Below are positions 15,881 through 24,455 of a DNA stretch of 59,287 nt, in pieces. The notes beneath the pieces were generated by a model. It was not told where the DNA came from. It made no database searches and saw only the letters and a program-made list of their open reading frames with translations. Source of the stretch: Betaproteobacteria bacterium (GTDB lineage Bacteria; Pseudomonadota; Gammaproteobacteria; Burkholderiales; Rhodocyclaceae); NCBI GenBank assembly GCA_016194935.1, contig JACQAO010000066.1, forward strand, positions 1 to 59,287, in the 5' to 3' direction. The position numbers and the translations under genes are program-made. How positions within the stretch are numbered: position 1 is the stretch's first letter; each line of letters starts with the position of its first letter.

Positions 15881-17593
15881 ATGGGCTTATCGGAATACAG
15901 AATGTATCCGCCGGAACACGCAGGCCTTAGCGGCACGGATTCTGCGGCGGGGCAAATCTCCAGCCTGGCGGTCGCATCGACGCTTCTCACTGCCTGCTCG
16001 GGCGGCGGCAGTTCAGCCTCTGCTGATCCGCCGGTAACACCGCCCACAACACCGCCCGCTGCGTCACCGAATGCCGACCAGGAGGCCGCGCGCTTTCTGC
16101 ATCAGGCGGCGCTCGCCGCCACGGATAGCGATCTCGCACGGGTAAAGTTGCTCGGCTATTCGGCTTGGCTGGATGAACAATTTGCCGCGCCGCGCACGCA
16201 GAGCCACTGGGACTGGATGATCGGAAACGGCTATCAGAACGATCCCAACAACGCCAACAATTTCCAGGGAGCAGACAATACCTTGTGGCGCAAGCTGATC
16301 AGTTCGCCCGATACCCTGAGACAACGTGTAGTGCTGGCCCTGTCGGAAATTTTTGTCGTCTCAATGGCTGGCTTGCCCGTGTCGTGGCGCGGCTTCTGCG
16401 TGGCCGCCTACGTCGACACCCTGGAGGAAAACGCCTTCGGCACTTACCGGAACCTGCTGGGAGCGATAACGCTGTCTACCGGCATGGGCAATTACCTCAA
16501 TATGCGCGGCAACCTGAAAGAAGATCCAAGCATAGGCCGCTTGCCTGATGAGAACTATGCACGCGAAGTCATGCAGTTGTTTTCGCTCGGGCTCTACAAA
16601 CTGAATAATGACGGCAGCGTACAGACCGACAGCGCCGGCAAGGCGCAGGAGACCTATAGCCAGGCAACGGTCTCCGGCCTCGCCAAAGTCTTCACCGGCT
16701 GGGATTACACCCAGTTCAATTCCGCCAGCCCCGCCTTCCAGCGCCTGCCCTTGAGCCTGATCGCCAGCCGTCACTCATCCTCGGAAACATCATTTCTGGG
16801 AATCACAATCGCCGCCGGGACACCGGGAGATCAAGCGCTGCAAACCGCCCTGGACACGATCGCCAATCATCCGAACGTTGGTCCGTTTATCGGTCGACAG
16901 TTGATTCAGCGGCTCGTCACCAGCAATCCCAGTCCCGCTTATATCAATCGGGTGGCGCTGGCCTTCAACGACAACGGGCAGGGTGTGCGCGGCGATATGA
17001 AAGCGGTGATCAAGGCAGTGTTGCTGGACAGCGAAGCGCGCGCCAATCCGGCCACTCAGCCCATCGGCTGGGGCAAGCTGCGGGAACCAGTGCTGCGTTT
17101 GGTGCAATGGGCGCGAACCTTCGGAGCGACTTCGCCCACCAGCCTGTGGAACATCGGCGACACCTCGGACCCGGGTCGGCGTCTGGGGCAAAGTCCTCTG
17201 CGTTCTCCCACGGTTTTCAATTTTTTCCGCCCGGGTTATGTTCCGCCGAATACCAGTCTCAGCGCCCAGGGCCTGGTCGCGCCGGAGTTTCAAATTACCA
17301 ACGAGTCTTCCGTGGTGGCTTACCTCAACTACATGCAAACGGCGATTCAGAGCGGGGTAGGCGAGGTGAAGGCAAATTACACCGGCTGGCTGACGCTGGC
17401 CAACGACGCGCCCGCCATGATTAATCGTATCGCGCTCCTGATGGCTGCCGGACAGCTCTCCGATACGACACTGTCTGCCATCAGCACCGCCGTCACGAGC
17501 ATCGCCGCCAGCAGCGATGCGGCGCGGCTGAATCGCATCAACGCCGCCATTCTGCTGATCATGGCGGCGCCCGAATACATCGTGCAGAAATAG
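15881..17593 (+). CDS. DUF1800 domain protein, probable lipoprotein
   Basis: 570 residues from the ATG at 15881, which has a good GGGAGGGAG site (a GTG at 15878 is adjacent). The DUF1800 core is clear: ADQEAARFLHQAALAATDSDLARV, later PDENYAREVMQLFSLGLYKLN, GLAKVFTGWDY and PTVFNFFRPGYVPP. A lipobox-like LLTAC lies near residue 39, but about 25 residues precede the hydrophobic stretch and the usual positive charges are missing just before it, so export is probable rather than certain. DUF1800 and DUF1501 proteins are almost always paired, as here with the next gene 9 bp downstream. Function is unknown. Confidence 0.9.
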   Translation: MGLSEYRMYPPEHAGLSGTDSAAGQISSLAVASTLLTACSGGGSSASADPPVTPPTTPPAASPNADQEAARFLHQAALAATDSDLARVKLLGYSAWLDEQFAAPRTQSHWDWMIGNGYQNDPNNANNFQGADNTLWRKLISSPDTLRQRVVLALSEIFVVSMAGLPVSWRGFCVAAYVDTLEENAFGTYRNLLGAITLSTGMGNYLNMRGNLKEDPSIGRLPDENYAREVMQLFSLGLYKLNNDGSVQTDSAGKAQETYSQATVSGLAKVFTGWDYTQFNSASPAFQRLPLSLIASRHSSSETSFLGITIAAGTPGDQALQTALDTIANHPNVGPFIGRQLIQRLVTSNPSPAYINRVALAFNDNGQGVRGDMKAVIKAVLLDSEARANPATQPIGWGKLREPVLRLVQWARTFGATSPTSLWNIGDTSDPGRRLGQSPLRSPTVFNFFRPGYVPPNTSLSAQGLVAPEFQITNESSVVAYLNYMQTAIQSGVGEVKANYTGWLTLANDAPAMINRIALLMAAGQLSDTTLSAISTAVTSIAASSDAARLNRINAAILLIMAAPEYIVQK

Positions 17594-17602
17594 GGGAACG
17601 CC

Positions 17603-18988
17603 ATGTCCATCAATGCAATTACCCGCCGGGAATTTCTGCGCCGCAGCGCAAGCCTTGGCATTGCCGGCGCCGCCATGCCCTGGGCATTGAGTCTCGCCGC
17701 TATGGGCGAAGCTTCCGCCGCTGTCGTGGCGGGCGACTACAAGGCGCTGGTGTGCGTTTTCCTGTATGGCGGCAACGACTACGGCAACACCCTGGTTCCC
17801 TATGACAGCGCCAGCTATACGGCCTACGCCGGTATTCGCCAGAGTCTTGCCACGCCCCGCAGTTCGCTGGCGGCGACGCTGCTCTCACCCACGGTTGCGC
17901 TCCCCGATGCAACCCGGCAAATGGCGCTGGCGCCGCAACTCGCGCCGCTCATGCCGTTGTTCGACGGCGGCAAAATGGCGGTGCTGCTGAATGTAGGCAC
18001 GCTGATCCAGCCGACCACCCTGGCGCAATATTTTGCCCGCAGCGTGCCGCTGCCGCCCAAGCTGTTCTCCCACAATGACCAGCAATCCTTCTGGCAATCT
18101 TCGCTGCCCGAAGGTGCAACCTCGGGCTGGGGCGGCAGGATCGGCGACCTGTTTCTGTCTTCCAACAGCACATCCACATTCACCTGCATCAACGTCAGCG
18201 GCAACGCCGTTTTTATGTCAGGGCAAAGTACCGTGCAATACCAGATCGGACCGGGTGGCGCGGTACTCCTGCGAGCTGTCAGCAGTCCGCTGTATGGCTC
18301 GACGGCCTGCTCCAGCGCACTCAATAGCCTGATTACCAGCGCCAGCGCCACTAATGCGATGGAAGCCGAGCACAGTCGCGTGATGCGCAGGGCGCTGGAC
18401 GCCAACACGCAAGTGACGACCGCTCTGAGCGGCTTGCCCGCGCTCGCCACCACTTTTGACGCCAGCAACGCGCTGGCAACGCAATTGCAGATGGTGGCCA
18501 AGCTGATTGCCGCACGCAGTGCGCTGGGTGCAAAACGGCAAGTATTTTTTGTCTCGCTCGGGGGTTTCGACAACCACGATTACCTGGTCAGCCAGCATCC
18601 CGGCCTGCTTACTTCGGTCGCCAACGCCATCAGCAGCTTCCATGCGGCCACTGTGGAACTTGGTGTGGATAATGCCGTGACCACGTTCACCGCCTCCGAT
18701 TTCGGCCGCACGCTTTCGTCGAATGGCGACGGCTCTGATCACGGCTGGGGCAGTCATCACTTTGTCGTCGGGGGAGCGGTGCAAGGGCGGCGCTATTTCG
18801 GCGCCCTGCCCGCCGTGGCGGTAAACGGCCCTGACGATGTAGGCCAGGGGCGGCTCCTGCCAACGACCTCGGTTGACCAGGTCGCGGCAACACTGGCTGC
18901 CTGGATGGGCGTATCGTCCAGCGAACTGCCGTTGGTGGTTCCGAATATCGGCAACTTTACTGTGCGTAACCTCGGATTTCTAGCCTGA
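17603..18988 (+). CDS. DUF1501 domain protein, Tat-exported
   Basis: 461 residues. A twin-arginine signal (RREFLRRSASLGIAGAA at residues 8-24) is followed by the DUF1501 sulfatase-like fold: VCVFLYGGNDYGNTLVPYD, SHNDQQSFWQSS, FFVSLGGFDNHDYL, and TFTASDFGRTLSSNGDGSDHGWGSHHFVVGGAV, with the conserved D-F-G-R and D-H-G-W-G. The fold is related to alkaline phosphatase-like metalloenzymes, but no activity is proven for the family. It is co-transcribed with the DUF1800 gene just upstream. Confidence 0.92.
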   Translation: MSINAITRREFLRRSASLGIAGAAMPWALSLAAMGEASAAVVAGDYKALVCVFLYGGNDYGNTLVPYDSASYTAYAGIRQSLATPRSSLAATLLSPTVALPDATRQMALAPQLAPLMPLFDGGKMAVLLNVGTLIQPTTLAQYFARSVPLPPKLFSHNDQQSFWQSSLPEGATSGWGGRIGDLFLSSNSTSTFTCINVSGNAVFMSGQSTVQYQIGPGGAVLLRAVSSPLYGSTACSSALNSLITSASATNAMEAEHSRVMRRALDANTQVTTALSGLPALATTFDASNALATQLQMVAKLIAARSALGAKRQVFFVSLGGFDNHDYLVSQHPGLLTSVANAISSFHAATVELGVDNAVTTFTASDFGRTLSSNGDGSDHGWGSHHFVVGGAVQGRRYFGALPAVAVNGPDDVGQGRLLPTTSVDQVAATLAAWMGVSSSELPLVVPNIGNFTVRNLGFLA

Positions 18989-19123
18989 ACGGGAACGCGC
19001 GCTTCTTTCCCCTGCCGCAAAAACCGGACACTGCAATTTCGTGCTTGCATGTCGCTCACACATGGGCTAAGGTTAAACGACGACGCATCAAAAATCCCGT
19101 CCACCGGCGCAAGAAGCTCAGTC

Positions 19124-20278
19124 ATGTGGAAAAATACGGCAATGCTTTCGGTTCTGTTCTTCCTGTCCGGCTGCGCCAGCCAGCCGGTGCAGCAGTTGGC
19201 GGCGGAAAAATTATTTCACGATTCATTGTTTGTGGCCGCCAAAGAAGTTCCCGCGCCCGACATCTTTGCCTTGAACGACGACATGAAGGTCTTCCTGGCG
19301 AGCCGGGTCACGCCCCAGCTTGGTCACAGCAATGCGCCCCGTGCGCTGATCAATGCCCTCTACCGCAATGGACAGTTCCGGCTCGAATACGACTCCAAAT
19401 TCACCCGTACCGCCGTAGAAGCTTTCGAGTCGAGCCGCGGCAACTGTCTATCTCTGCTGGTAATGACATCCGCGCTGGCGAAATCACTCGGGCTGCAAGT
19501 GCATTACCAGAAAGTCCTGGTTGACGACACCTGGAGCCACGACAAGGACACGCTGATTCGCAGTGAACATGTAAATATCATACTGGGCGAGCGCTCCCGG
19601 AACGGACCCTTCTCGCGCCTGGATAATTCCTCCATCATTGTCGACTTCCTTCCGCCGGATGACTTGCGCGGAATACGCGGATACGAAATCAGCGAAGCCA
19701 CTGTTGTCGCCATGTTCCTGAACAACCGCGCGGCGGAGACACTTGCCGCCGGTCAGCTCGATGCCGCCTACAGCCTGGCGCGCCGCGCCATCGAAGCCGA
19801 TCCAGATTATCGTGAAGCAATGAATACGCTCGGCGTGATCTATCGCCGTCACGGCAATCTGGCCGAAGCCGAGGCGGTGTTCACCTCTGCGCTTCGAGAC
19901 AGGCCGGACAGCACGGTACTTCTTGCCAATCTGGCGCTGGTGCTTCAAAAACAGGGAAAAATCGAGGCATCCCGCAAGATTGAGCAACGCCTGCATGCGC
20001 TGGAGAAATATGCCCCGTTTTACTTTCTCGATCTGGCGCGCACAGCAATGGCCAGCAACGACTTCGCCAAAGCGCGTGACTTCTACAAGCGCGAACTCGA
20101 CCGCGACCCGGACTACCATGAGGCGCATTTCGGCCTGGCCAGGGCCTATCTGGCGCTGGGCGACCCGCGCGCCGCGCGGGAGCACCTCGCCCAGGCAATC
20201 GAAAGCAGCAGCACGCCGGAAGCTAAAGCGCGCTACGTAGCCAAGCTGGCCCATCTGCGCGCCAGCAGAGTCAACTGA
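19124..20278 (+). CDS. Lipoprotein with transglutaminase-like and TPR domains
   Basis: 384 residues from the ATG at 19124, chosen because it gives a proper lipoprotein signal (MLSVLFFLSGCAS, Cys at the LSGC lipobox). About residues 70-190 resemble a transglutaminase-like cysteine-peptidase domain, with the nucleophile motif ESSRGNCLSLL and a later HVNII segment. Four or so tetratricopeptide repeats follow (RRAIEADPDYREAMNTLGVIYRRHG, then SALRDRPDSTVLLANLALVLQKQG and two more). It is probably anchored in the outer or inner membrane facing the periplasm. It sits 135 bp after the DUF1501 gene and could be part of the same cell-envelope set. Role unknown. Confidence 0.85.
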   Translation: MWKNTAMLSVLFFLSGCASQPVQQLAAEKLFHDSLFVAAKEVPAPDIFALNDDMKVFLASRVTPQLGHSNAPRALINALYRNGQFRLEYDSKFTRTAVEAFESSRGNCLSLLVMTSALAKSLGLQVHYQKVLVDDTWSHDKDTLIRSEHVNIILGERSRNGPFSRLDNSSIIVDFLPPDDLRGIRGYEISEATVVAMFLNNRAAETLAAGQLDAAYSLARRAIEADPDYREAMNTLGVIYRRHGNLAEAEAVFTSALRDRPDSTVLLANLALVLQKQGKIEASRKIEQRLHALEKYAPFYFLDLARTAMASNDFAKARDFYKRELDRDPDYHEAHFGLARAYLALGDPRAAREHLAQAIESSSTPEAKARYVAKLAHLRASRVN

Positions 20279-20388
20279 CAGCCGGTGTTTTCTGACATTG
20301 CCGGCCACCCTGTCTTTTTATGTACGCGGCCCGAAGCGCTGCAGCTCTGGCCGCTGATTACGCCCGCAGCATCAATGGAGAAAATATC

Positions 20389-20874
20389 ATGAGAGAAAAA
20401 TTCGCAGCGCTTGTCGTTGCCGTATTGTCCGTTTTCATGTTCACGCCAGCGGCGACAGCCGCCGGGGATACCGCTCCCTACGGTACAGCCAAAGTGGATA
20501 TGCATACGAAGATGCAGGGGATCAATACCGTGTTCGATGTCAACTTGAAGAACCCGGCAAGACTCAGCGCAGTCTACGCCGTTGCGAAGAATGTCATGAA
20601 CGAAACTCATGCCAAAGTAATTTTTGTGTTCCATGGGAAAGAGCAAATCGCCTTCGCCAATAAAAACCAGGAACAATATTCCGACATCATGAAGAAGATG
20701 GCGGAACTCAAACACGAAGGGGTCGATTTCAAGTTCTGCAACAACGCCATGAAAGGCAATGGCCTGGCGCCCGAAGACATGAACGGCCTGGTGACCGTCG
20801 TCCCCGCCGGCTACCCGGAACTCGCTTACTGGCAGACCCAGGGTTATAAATATCTCTACTTGAGTGCGGAATGA
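20389..20874 (+). CDS. Exported DsrE-like protein
   Basis: 161 residues from the ATG at 20389, after an ATGGAG site. A signal peptide (residues 1-25, ending TAAA) precedes a DsrE/DsrF-like alpha/beta domain: GINTVFDVNLKNPARLSAVYAVAKNVMNE, AKVIFVFHGKEQIAF, and GVDFKFCNNAMKGNGLAPEDM, which holds the single conserved Cys of the family, ending in TVVPAGYPELAYWQTQGYKYLYL. DsrE-fold proteins act in sulfur transfer, but exported single-Cys members like this have no settled role. No sulfur-oxidation genes are nearby. Confidence 0.85.
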   Translation: MREKFAALVVAVLSVFMFTPAATAAGDTAPYGTAKVDMHTKMQGINTVFDVNLKNPARLSAVYAVAKNVMNETHAKVIFVFHGKEQIAFANKNQEQYSDIMKKMAELKHEGVDFKFCNNAMKGNGLAPEDMNGLVTVVPAGYPELAYWQTQGYKYLYLSAE

Positions 20875-21285
20875 AAAACAGCAAAGGTGATCGGCTTATA
20901 TACTCGTCGGCTACGTTGTCTGCACGGAGAAATTCCGGCCCAGCCTGCGCCATTTAAGGTCTGGACACCCAAGGAGCCGCCTCGATAGCCCGCGCACCAG
21001 GGAGGAATGCGTAGCGCCAGGGGCTAACTTTTACCCACGGGACACCGTCGCTATTGCGGCAGCGTCTTGACGGCCAGATCGTGCAAAGCCGGATGAATAG
21101 CCTGGATTTCATCTACTCCCGGTTGTTGGTTGTTTAGCAAGTGGCTTCGCTGTCTCGCACGAAGTGCCGGTTACGCTGTCAATAGCGCAGTAACGAAACG
21201 TGATCTGGTTGGATGCAGCCTTGTTGGCAGAGATTTCTATTGATACGCATTGAAACAAGAGCGGATAGCCAGACGTACAGGACGG
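20875..21285. other. 411-bp stretch without a confident gene
   Basis: No full-length gene is seen. On the minus strand, 21064-21150 translate to a short peptide ending AIHPALHDLAVKTLPQ followed by a stop, which has the look of the C-terminal scrap of a degraded gene, but no family is recognisable. The stretch separates the DsrE-like gene from a toxin-antitoxin pair and may be an old insertion scar. Confidence 0.3.
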
Positions 21286-21612
21286 TCAAGGTGCCCGGTC
21301 GATTTCGTTGTGCGATGCGATTCTGCGAAGGACGGCAACGGTTTGTGTGTTCTCATTCTTATCGACACGTTTTTCCACGGCAAGAGAGACTTTATAGTTA
21401 CCGGTAACGTGAAACGTGTAAAAGTCTGGGTTGGAATAGCCCTTGAGTTTTTCAAAGGCGAGACCCGGGGGGAACGGTTGCTTGAGCAAGTCGACAAGCT
21501 TGCCGCGAACCCGCTCCCGCATTGGCGCTTCGAGGCGTTTGTATTCCTTCTCAAAGCGGTTGGTTCGGTCGTAACTGTCGAAGCGAATTCCGCCAGACCC
21601 TACAACCGTCAT
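21286..21612 (-). CDS. RelE/ParE-superfamily toxin
   Basis: 108 residues. The pattern FEKEYKRLEAPMRERVRGKLVDLLKQPFPPG, then FEKLKGYSNPDFYTFHVTGNYKVSLAVEK, and a C-terminal AVLRRIASHNEIDRAP match RelE/ParE-type toxins, with the basic GNYKVSL strand and a terminal His. Most characterised relatives cleave ribosome-bound mRNA or inhibit gyrase, and which applies here is unknown. Its ATG overlaps the stop of the upstream gene by 4 bp, the usual toxin-antitoxin coupling. It lies about 700 bp from tRNA-Met. Confidence 0.75.
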   Translation of the reverse strand: MTVVGSGGIRFDSYDRTNRFEKEYKRLEAPMRERVRGKLVDLLKQPFPPGLAFEKLKGYSNPDFYTFHVTGNYKVSLAVEKRVDKNENTQTVAVLRRIASHNEIDRAP

Positions 21613-22109
21613 TCAGCATCCAGATCGGCAAACAGGGCTTCGGGAGTTTGATAAGCGTTACCGCTCGCCCCCTCGACTTCTGCATCATGCTCGCCCAAGG
21701 CGGCGCGCAGACGGTCGATAGCATTGTGAAGATCTGCAACCTGGGCTATGGCCTCATCGTAGGCGTCGCCCACCCCGTCTTCGACGGTCAGCTCCGGAGC
21801 GACATGGGCGACCGTGCGCTTTTCGACCAAACGCCCATGGAGAGCAGAAATAGCTCTCTCGGTTTCCAGTAATGCGTCCTCGGTAGTCAAGTCTGGATCA
21901 AGTGCTGCTCCACCGGGCTGTGTGGCAACAATGATACGCTCGGCCTCCTTGCTGAATAAGCCGGCAAAAACTCGCGCTTGTTCGGACAACGCCCCGAGCG
22001 AGTCAATTGTCTCCTCGATAGCTTTGAGTAAATCCAAGCTTCGGACGGTGTAATCGGCTACTGAGCGACGAAGATAGTCAAGCTCGTAGCGCGTTGTAAC
22101 TGCGTTCAT
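21609..22109 (-). CDS. Probable antitoxin of the RelE/ParE-like pair
   Basis: 166 residues, acidic (several Asp/Glu-rich stretches toward the C-terminus) and largely helical, with no recognised DNA-binding domain. It lies directly upstream of the RelE/ParE-like toxin with a 4-bp overlap, and that position is the main reason for calling it an antitoxin. At 166 residues it is long for a RelB/ParD-type antitoxin. The C-terminal part (NAYQTPEALFADLDAE) could be the toxin-binding tail. A novel antitoxin class is possible. Confidence 0.55.
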   Translation of the reverse strand: MNAVTTRYELDYLRRSVADYTVRSLDLLKAIEETIDSLGALSEQARVFAGLFSKEAERIIVATQPGGAALDPDLTTEDALLETERAISALHGRLVEKRTVAHVAPELTVEDGVGDAYDEAIAQVADLHNAIDRLRAALGEHDAEVEGASGNAYQTPEALFADLDAE

Positions 22110-22298
22110 GGCACTCCTTGCTTAGCCAACATTGCCAACATCGGCATACGCTAACATCTTATCCGACTCAAGTGTACAGACCAAGTTCCCGGTTGGTCAA
22201 TTGCGATAGCGGCAAATAATCGGAATGATTGAGCAAATTCGGTTACATGGCCCCGAAACCGCTAAAATGAAAACGGTCCGTATCGCTGTAAGCCCTAC

Positions 22299-22375
22299 TG
22301 GTGGTGATGGGTGGACTTGAACCACCGACCCCCGGATTATGAATCCGATGCTCTAACCGGCTGAGCTACATCACC
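22299..22375 (-). tRNA. tRNA-Met (CAU), elongator type
   Basis: A 77-nt cloverleaf on the minus strand with encoded CCA. Acceptor GGTGATG/CATCACC, D-arm GCTC...GAGC, anticodon stem TCGGA/TCCGG with loop TTCATAA (anticodon CAT), T-arm GGTGG-TTCAAGT-CCACC. The first acceptor pair is a normal G-C and the anticodon stem lacks three G-C pairs, so it is not the initiator. It is the second CAU tRNA in the window; the one after rpoD is the better Ile2 candidate. Confidence 0.93.
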
Positions 22376-22486
22376 GATCACCATGGAGGCCGCTGAAAAT
22401 TGCGCTGTCCTCTTTGGCAAGGGGCGGGATTATCCAGCGCGCAGTCCAGCCTTGTCAAGTTGCGCGGGCTCCGCGACAATGCCTGG

Positions 22487-23668
22487 ATGAGCCATGATTT
22501 CGATATTGTGATTGTCGGTGGCGGACTGGCCGGTCTGGCGCTGGCGGTCGCCTTGCGCGCCAGCCGCCTGTCCATCGCCCTGGTCGAAGGACAAGCGCCC
22601 CGGGGGCCGGGGACACCCATTGCGCTGGATGGCTGGGATGCCCGCATCTATGCGGTGAGCCCGGCCAATGCGCGCTTCCTGGATGAAATCGGCATCTGGC
22701 GGCATTTCGATGCATCCCGTCTGGCGCCGGTGCGAAACATGGAAATTTACGGCGACGCTGGCGGGCGTCTGGATTTTTCCGCCTATGACAGCGGGGTAAG
22801 CGAACTGGCGTGGATTATCGAGGCGTCGCAGATGCAGCGCGAGTTATGGGAAACCGCCAGGCGCCAGGGCAACCTGGAACTGTTCTGCCCGGCACGGCCG
22901 CAAGCGCTGGCGATCAATGCAGACGCCGCCAACCTGGTTCTGGAAGATGGCCGCAAGCTCAGTGCGCGCCTGGTGATTGCCGCCGATGGCGCAGACTCCT
23001 GGACGCGGCAGGCGGCAGGAATCGAAGTCACGTTCAAGCCATACCGGCAAATGGGCGTGGTTGCCAACTTCAGCTGCGAAAAACCGCATCTCGATGCTGC
23101 CTGTCAGTGGTTCCGCGCCGATGGCGTGCTGGCTTATCTGCCGCTGGCGGAAAGCAGGCTGATCTCCATCGTCTGGTCGACTACTGAGGAACATGCGCGG
23201 GAATTGCTGGCGCAACCCGCAGAGACCTTCTGCCGCCATGTCGCGTCCGCCGGCAATCGGCGCTACGGCGAACTTTCCCTGATAACGCCGCCTGCCGCGT
23301 TTCCGTTGCGGCTGATGCGCGCTCCGCGCACCGTGGCGCCGCGTCTGGCGCTGATCGGCGACGCCGCCCATACCATCCATCCGCTCTCTGGCCACGGCAT
23401 TAACCTCGGTTTTCAGGATGCGCGGGCGCTTGCCGGGACGCTCATCGCCTGCCCTGATTATGTCGATTGCGGCGATGAACGGTGGCTGCGCCGTTACCAG
23501 CGGGCGCGCAGCGAGGAAGTGTTTGCCTTACAATCGGTGACGCATGGCTTGCAGCGCTTGTTCCTGCCCCACGCGGCGCCGCTCACCCTGTTGCGCAATG
23601 CCGGGTTGAACCTCGTCAACACCCTGCCTGTTGTAAGAGATGCTTTGGTGCGCTATGCGCTGGGCTAG
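22487..23668 (+). CDS. FAD-dependent ubiquinone biosynthesis hydroxylase (UbiH/UbiF/Coq6 family)
   Basis: 393 residues from the ATG at 22487. The FAD-binding VIVGGGLAGLALAVAL motif lies near the N-terminus, ADGADSWTRQAAG in the middle, and LIGDAAHTIHPLSGHGINLGFQDARAL (the G-D motif of the family) near residue 290. These flavoprotein monooxygenases add hydroxyl groups to the ring of the ubiquinone precursor. The exact ring position cannot be read reliably from sequence, so no UbiH/F/M/L symbol is given. dsbC follows 52 bp downstream on the same strand. Confidence 0.93.
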   Translation: MSHDFDIVIVGGGLAGLALAVALRASRLSIALVEGQAPRGPGTPIALDGWDARIYAVSPANARFLDEIGIWRHFDASRLAPVRNMEIYGDAGGRLDFSAYDSGVSELAWIIEASQMQRELWETARRQGNLELFCPARPQALAINADAANLVLEDGRKLSARLVIAADGADSWTRQAAGIEVTFKPYRQMGVVANFSCEKPHLDAACQWFRADGVLAYLPLAESRLISIVWSTTEEHARELLAQPAETFCRHVASAGNRRYGELSLITPPAAFPLRLMRAPRTVAPRLALIGDAAHTIHPLSGHGINLGFQDARALAGTLIACPDYVDCGDERWLRRYQRARSEEVFALQSVTHGLQRLFLPHAAPLTLLRNAGLNLVNTLPVVRDALVRYALG

Positions 23669-23720
23669 CACCTGGCAGAAGTACGAATGTACCAATATTT
23701 TTCTATTTTTCGGAGCTGAC

Positions 23721-24437
23721 ATGTTTAAAAAAACTCTCGCCTGTAGTTTGGCCATACTCTCTCTCACGGCCAACCTGGCGCATGCCGGCGAAGCGGAAAT
23801 CAGGAAAGCCGTAACCGCCCTGTTCGGGCCGGGCATCAAAGTGGATGCGGTACGCAAGGCCGAGGTGCTCAACCTGTATGAAGTGCGGATCGGCAACGAC
23901 ATTCTTTACTCGGACGAAAAAGGCGCTTACTTCATTCAAGGCGACATCATCGACGTCAATGCTCACCAGAATCTCACCGAAGTCCGCAAGAACAAACTGG
24001 CGCAAATCAAGTTTTCCGATCTACCCCTGGAGTTGGCGGTGAAAACAGTGCGCGGCAACGGCAAGCGGATTTTCGCCACCTTTGAAGACCCGAACTGCGG
24101 CTATTGCAAGAAACTGGCAAAAGACATGGTCGGCATGACCGACTACACGGTGTATACCTTTCTCTACCCGATACTCTCTGCGGATTCCGGCGAGAAGGCC
24201 AAGGCCATCTGGTGCTCGACCGATCGCGCCAAAGCCTGGAACGAGTGGATGATCAACGGCACTGCTCCTTCCGCCGCAAGCTGCGCGACGCCAACCGACA
24301 AGGTCGTGGCGCTCGGCCAGAAGCTCAGTGTGCATGGCACGCCGACAATCTTCCTCACCAATGGCGAGCGCATTCCCGGCGCCTTGCCGGCGGCGCAACT
24401 GGAACAGGCGCTGAATCGCGTCGCCTCGGCCAGATAA
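23721..24437 (+). CDS. dsbC: Thiol:disulfide interchange protein DsbC
   Basis: 238 residues from the ATG at 23721. A signal peptide ends about AHA (residue 22), followed by a cystatin-like dimerisation domain (residues 25-85) and a thioredoxin fold with the active site CGYC in FEDPNCGYCKKLAKDM and the cis-proline loop HGTPTIF. A second Cys pair (W-C-S and S-C-A) is conserved as in DsbC. It isomerises wrong disulfides in periplasmic proteins. The gene is convergent with xerD. Cys-rich exported proteins such as the FecR-repeat protein at 43765-46869 are plausible clients (inference). Confidence 0.93.
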   Translation: MFKKTLACSLAILSLTANLAHAGEAEIRKAVTALFGPGIKVDAVRKAEVLNLYEVRIGNDILYSDEKGAYFIQGDIIDVNAHQNLTEVRKNKLAQIKFSDLPLELAVKTVRGNGKRIFATFEDPNCGYCKKLAKDMVGMTDYTVYTFLYPILSADSGEKAKAIWCSTDRAKAWNEWMINGTAPSAASCATPTDKVVALGQKLSVHGTPTIFLTNGERIPGALPAAQLEQALNRVASAR

Positions 24438-24455
24438 AGGGAGAAAATATTTCCG

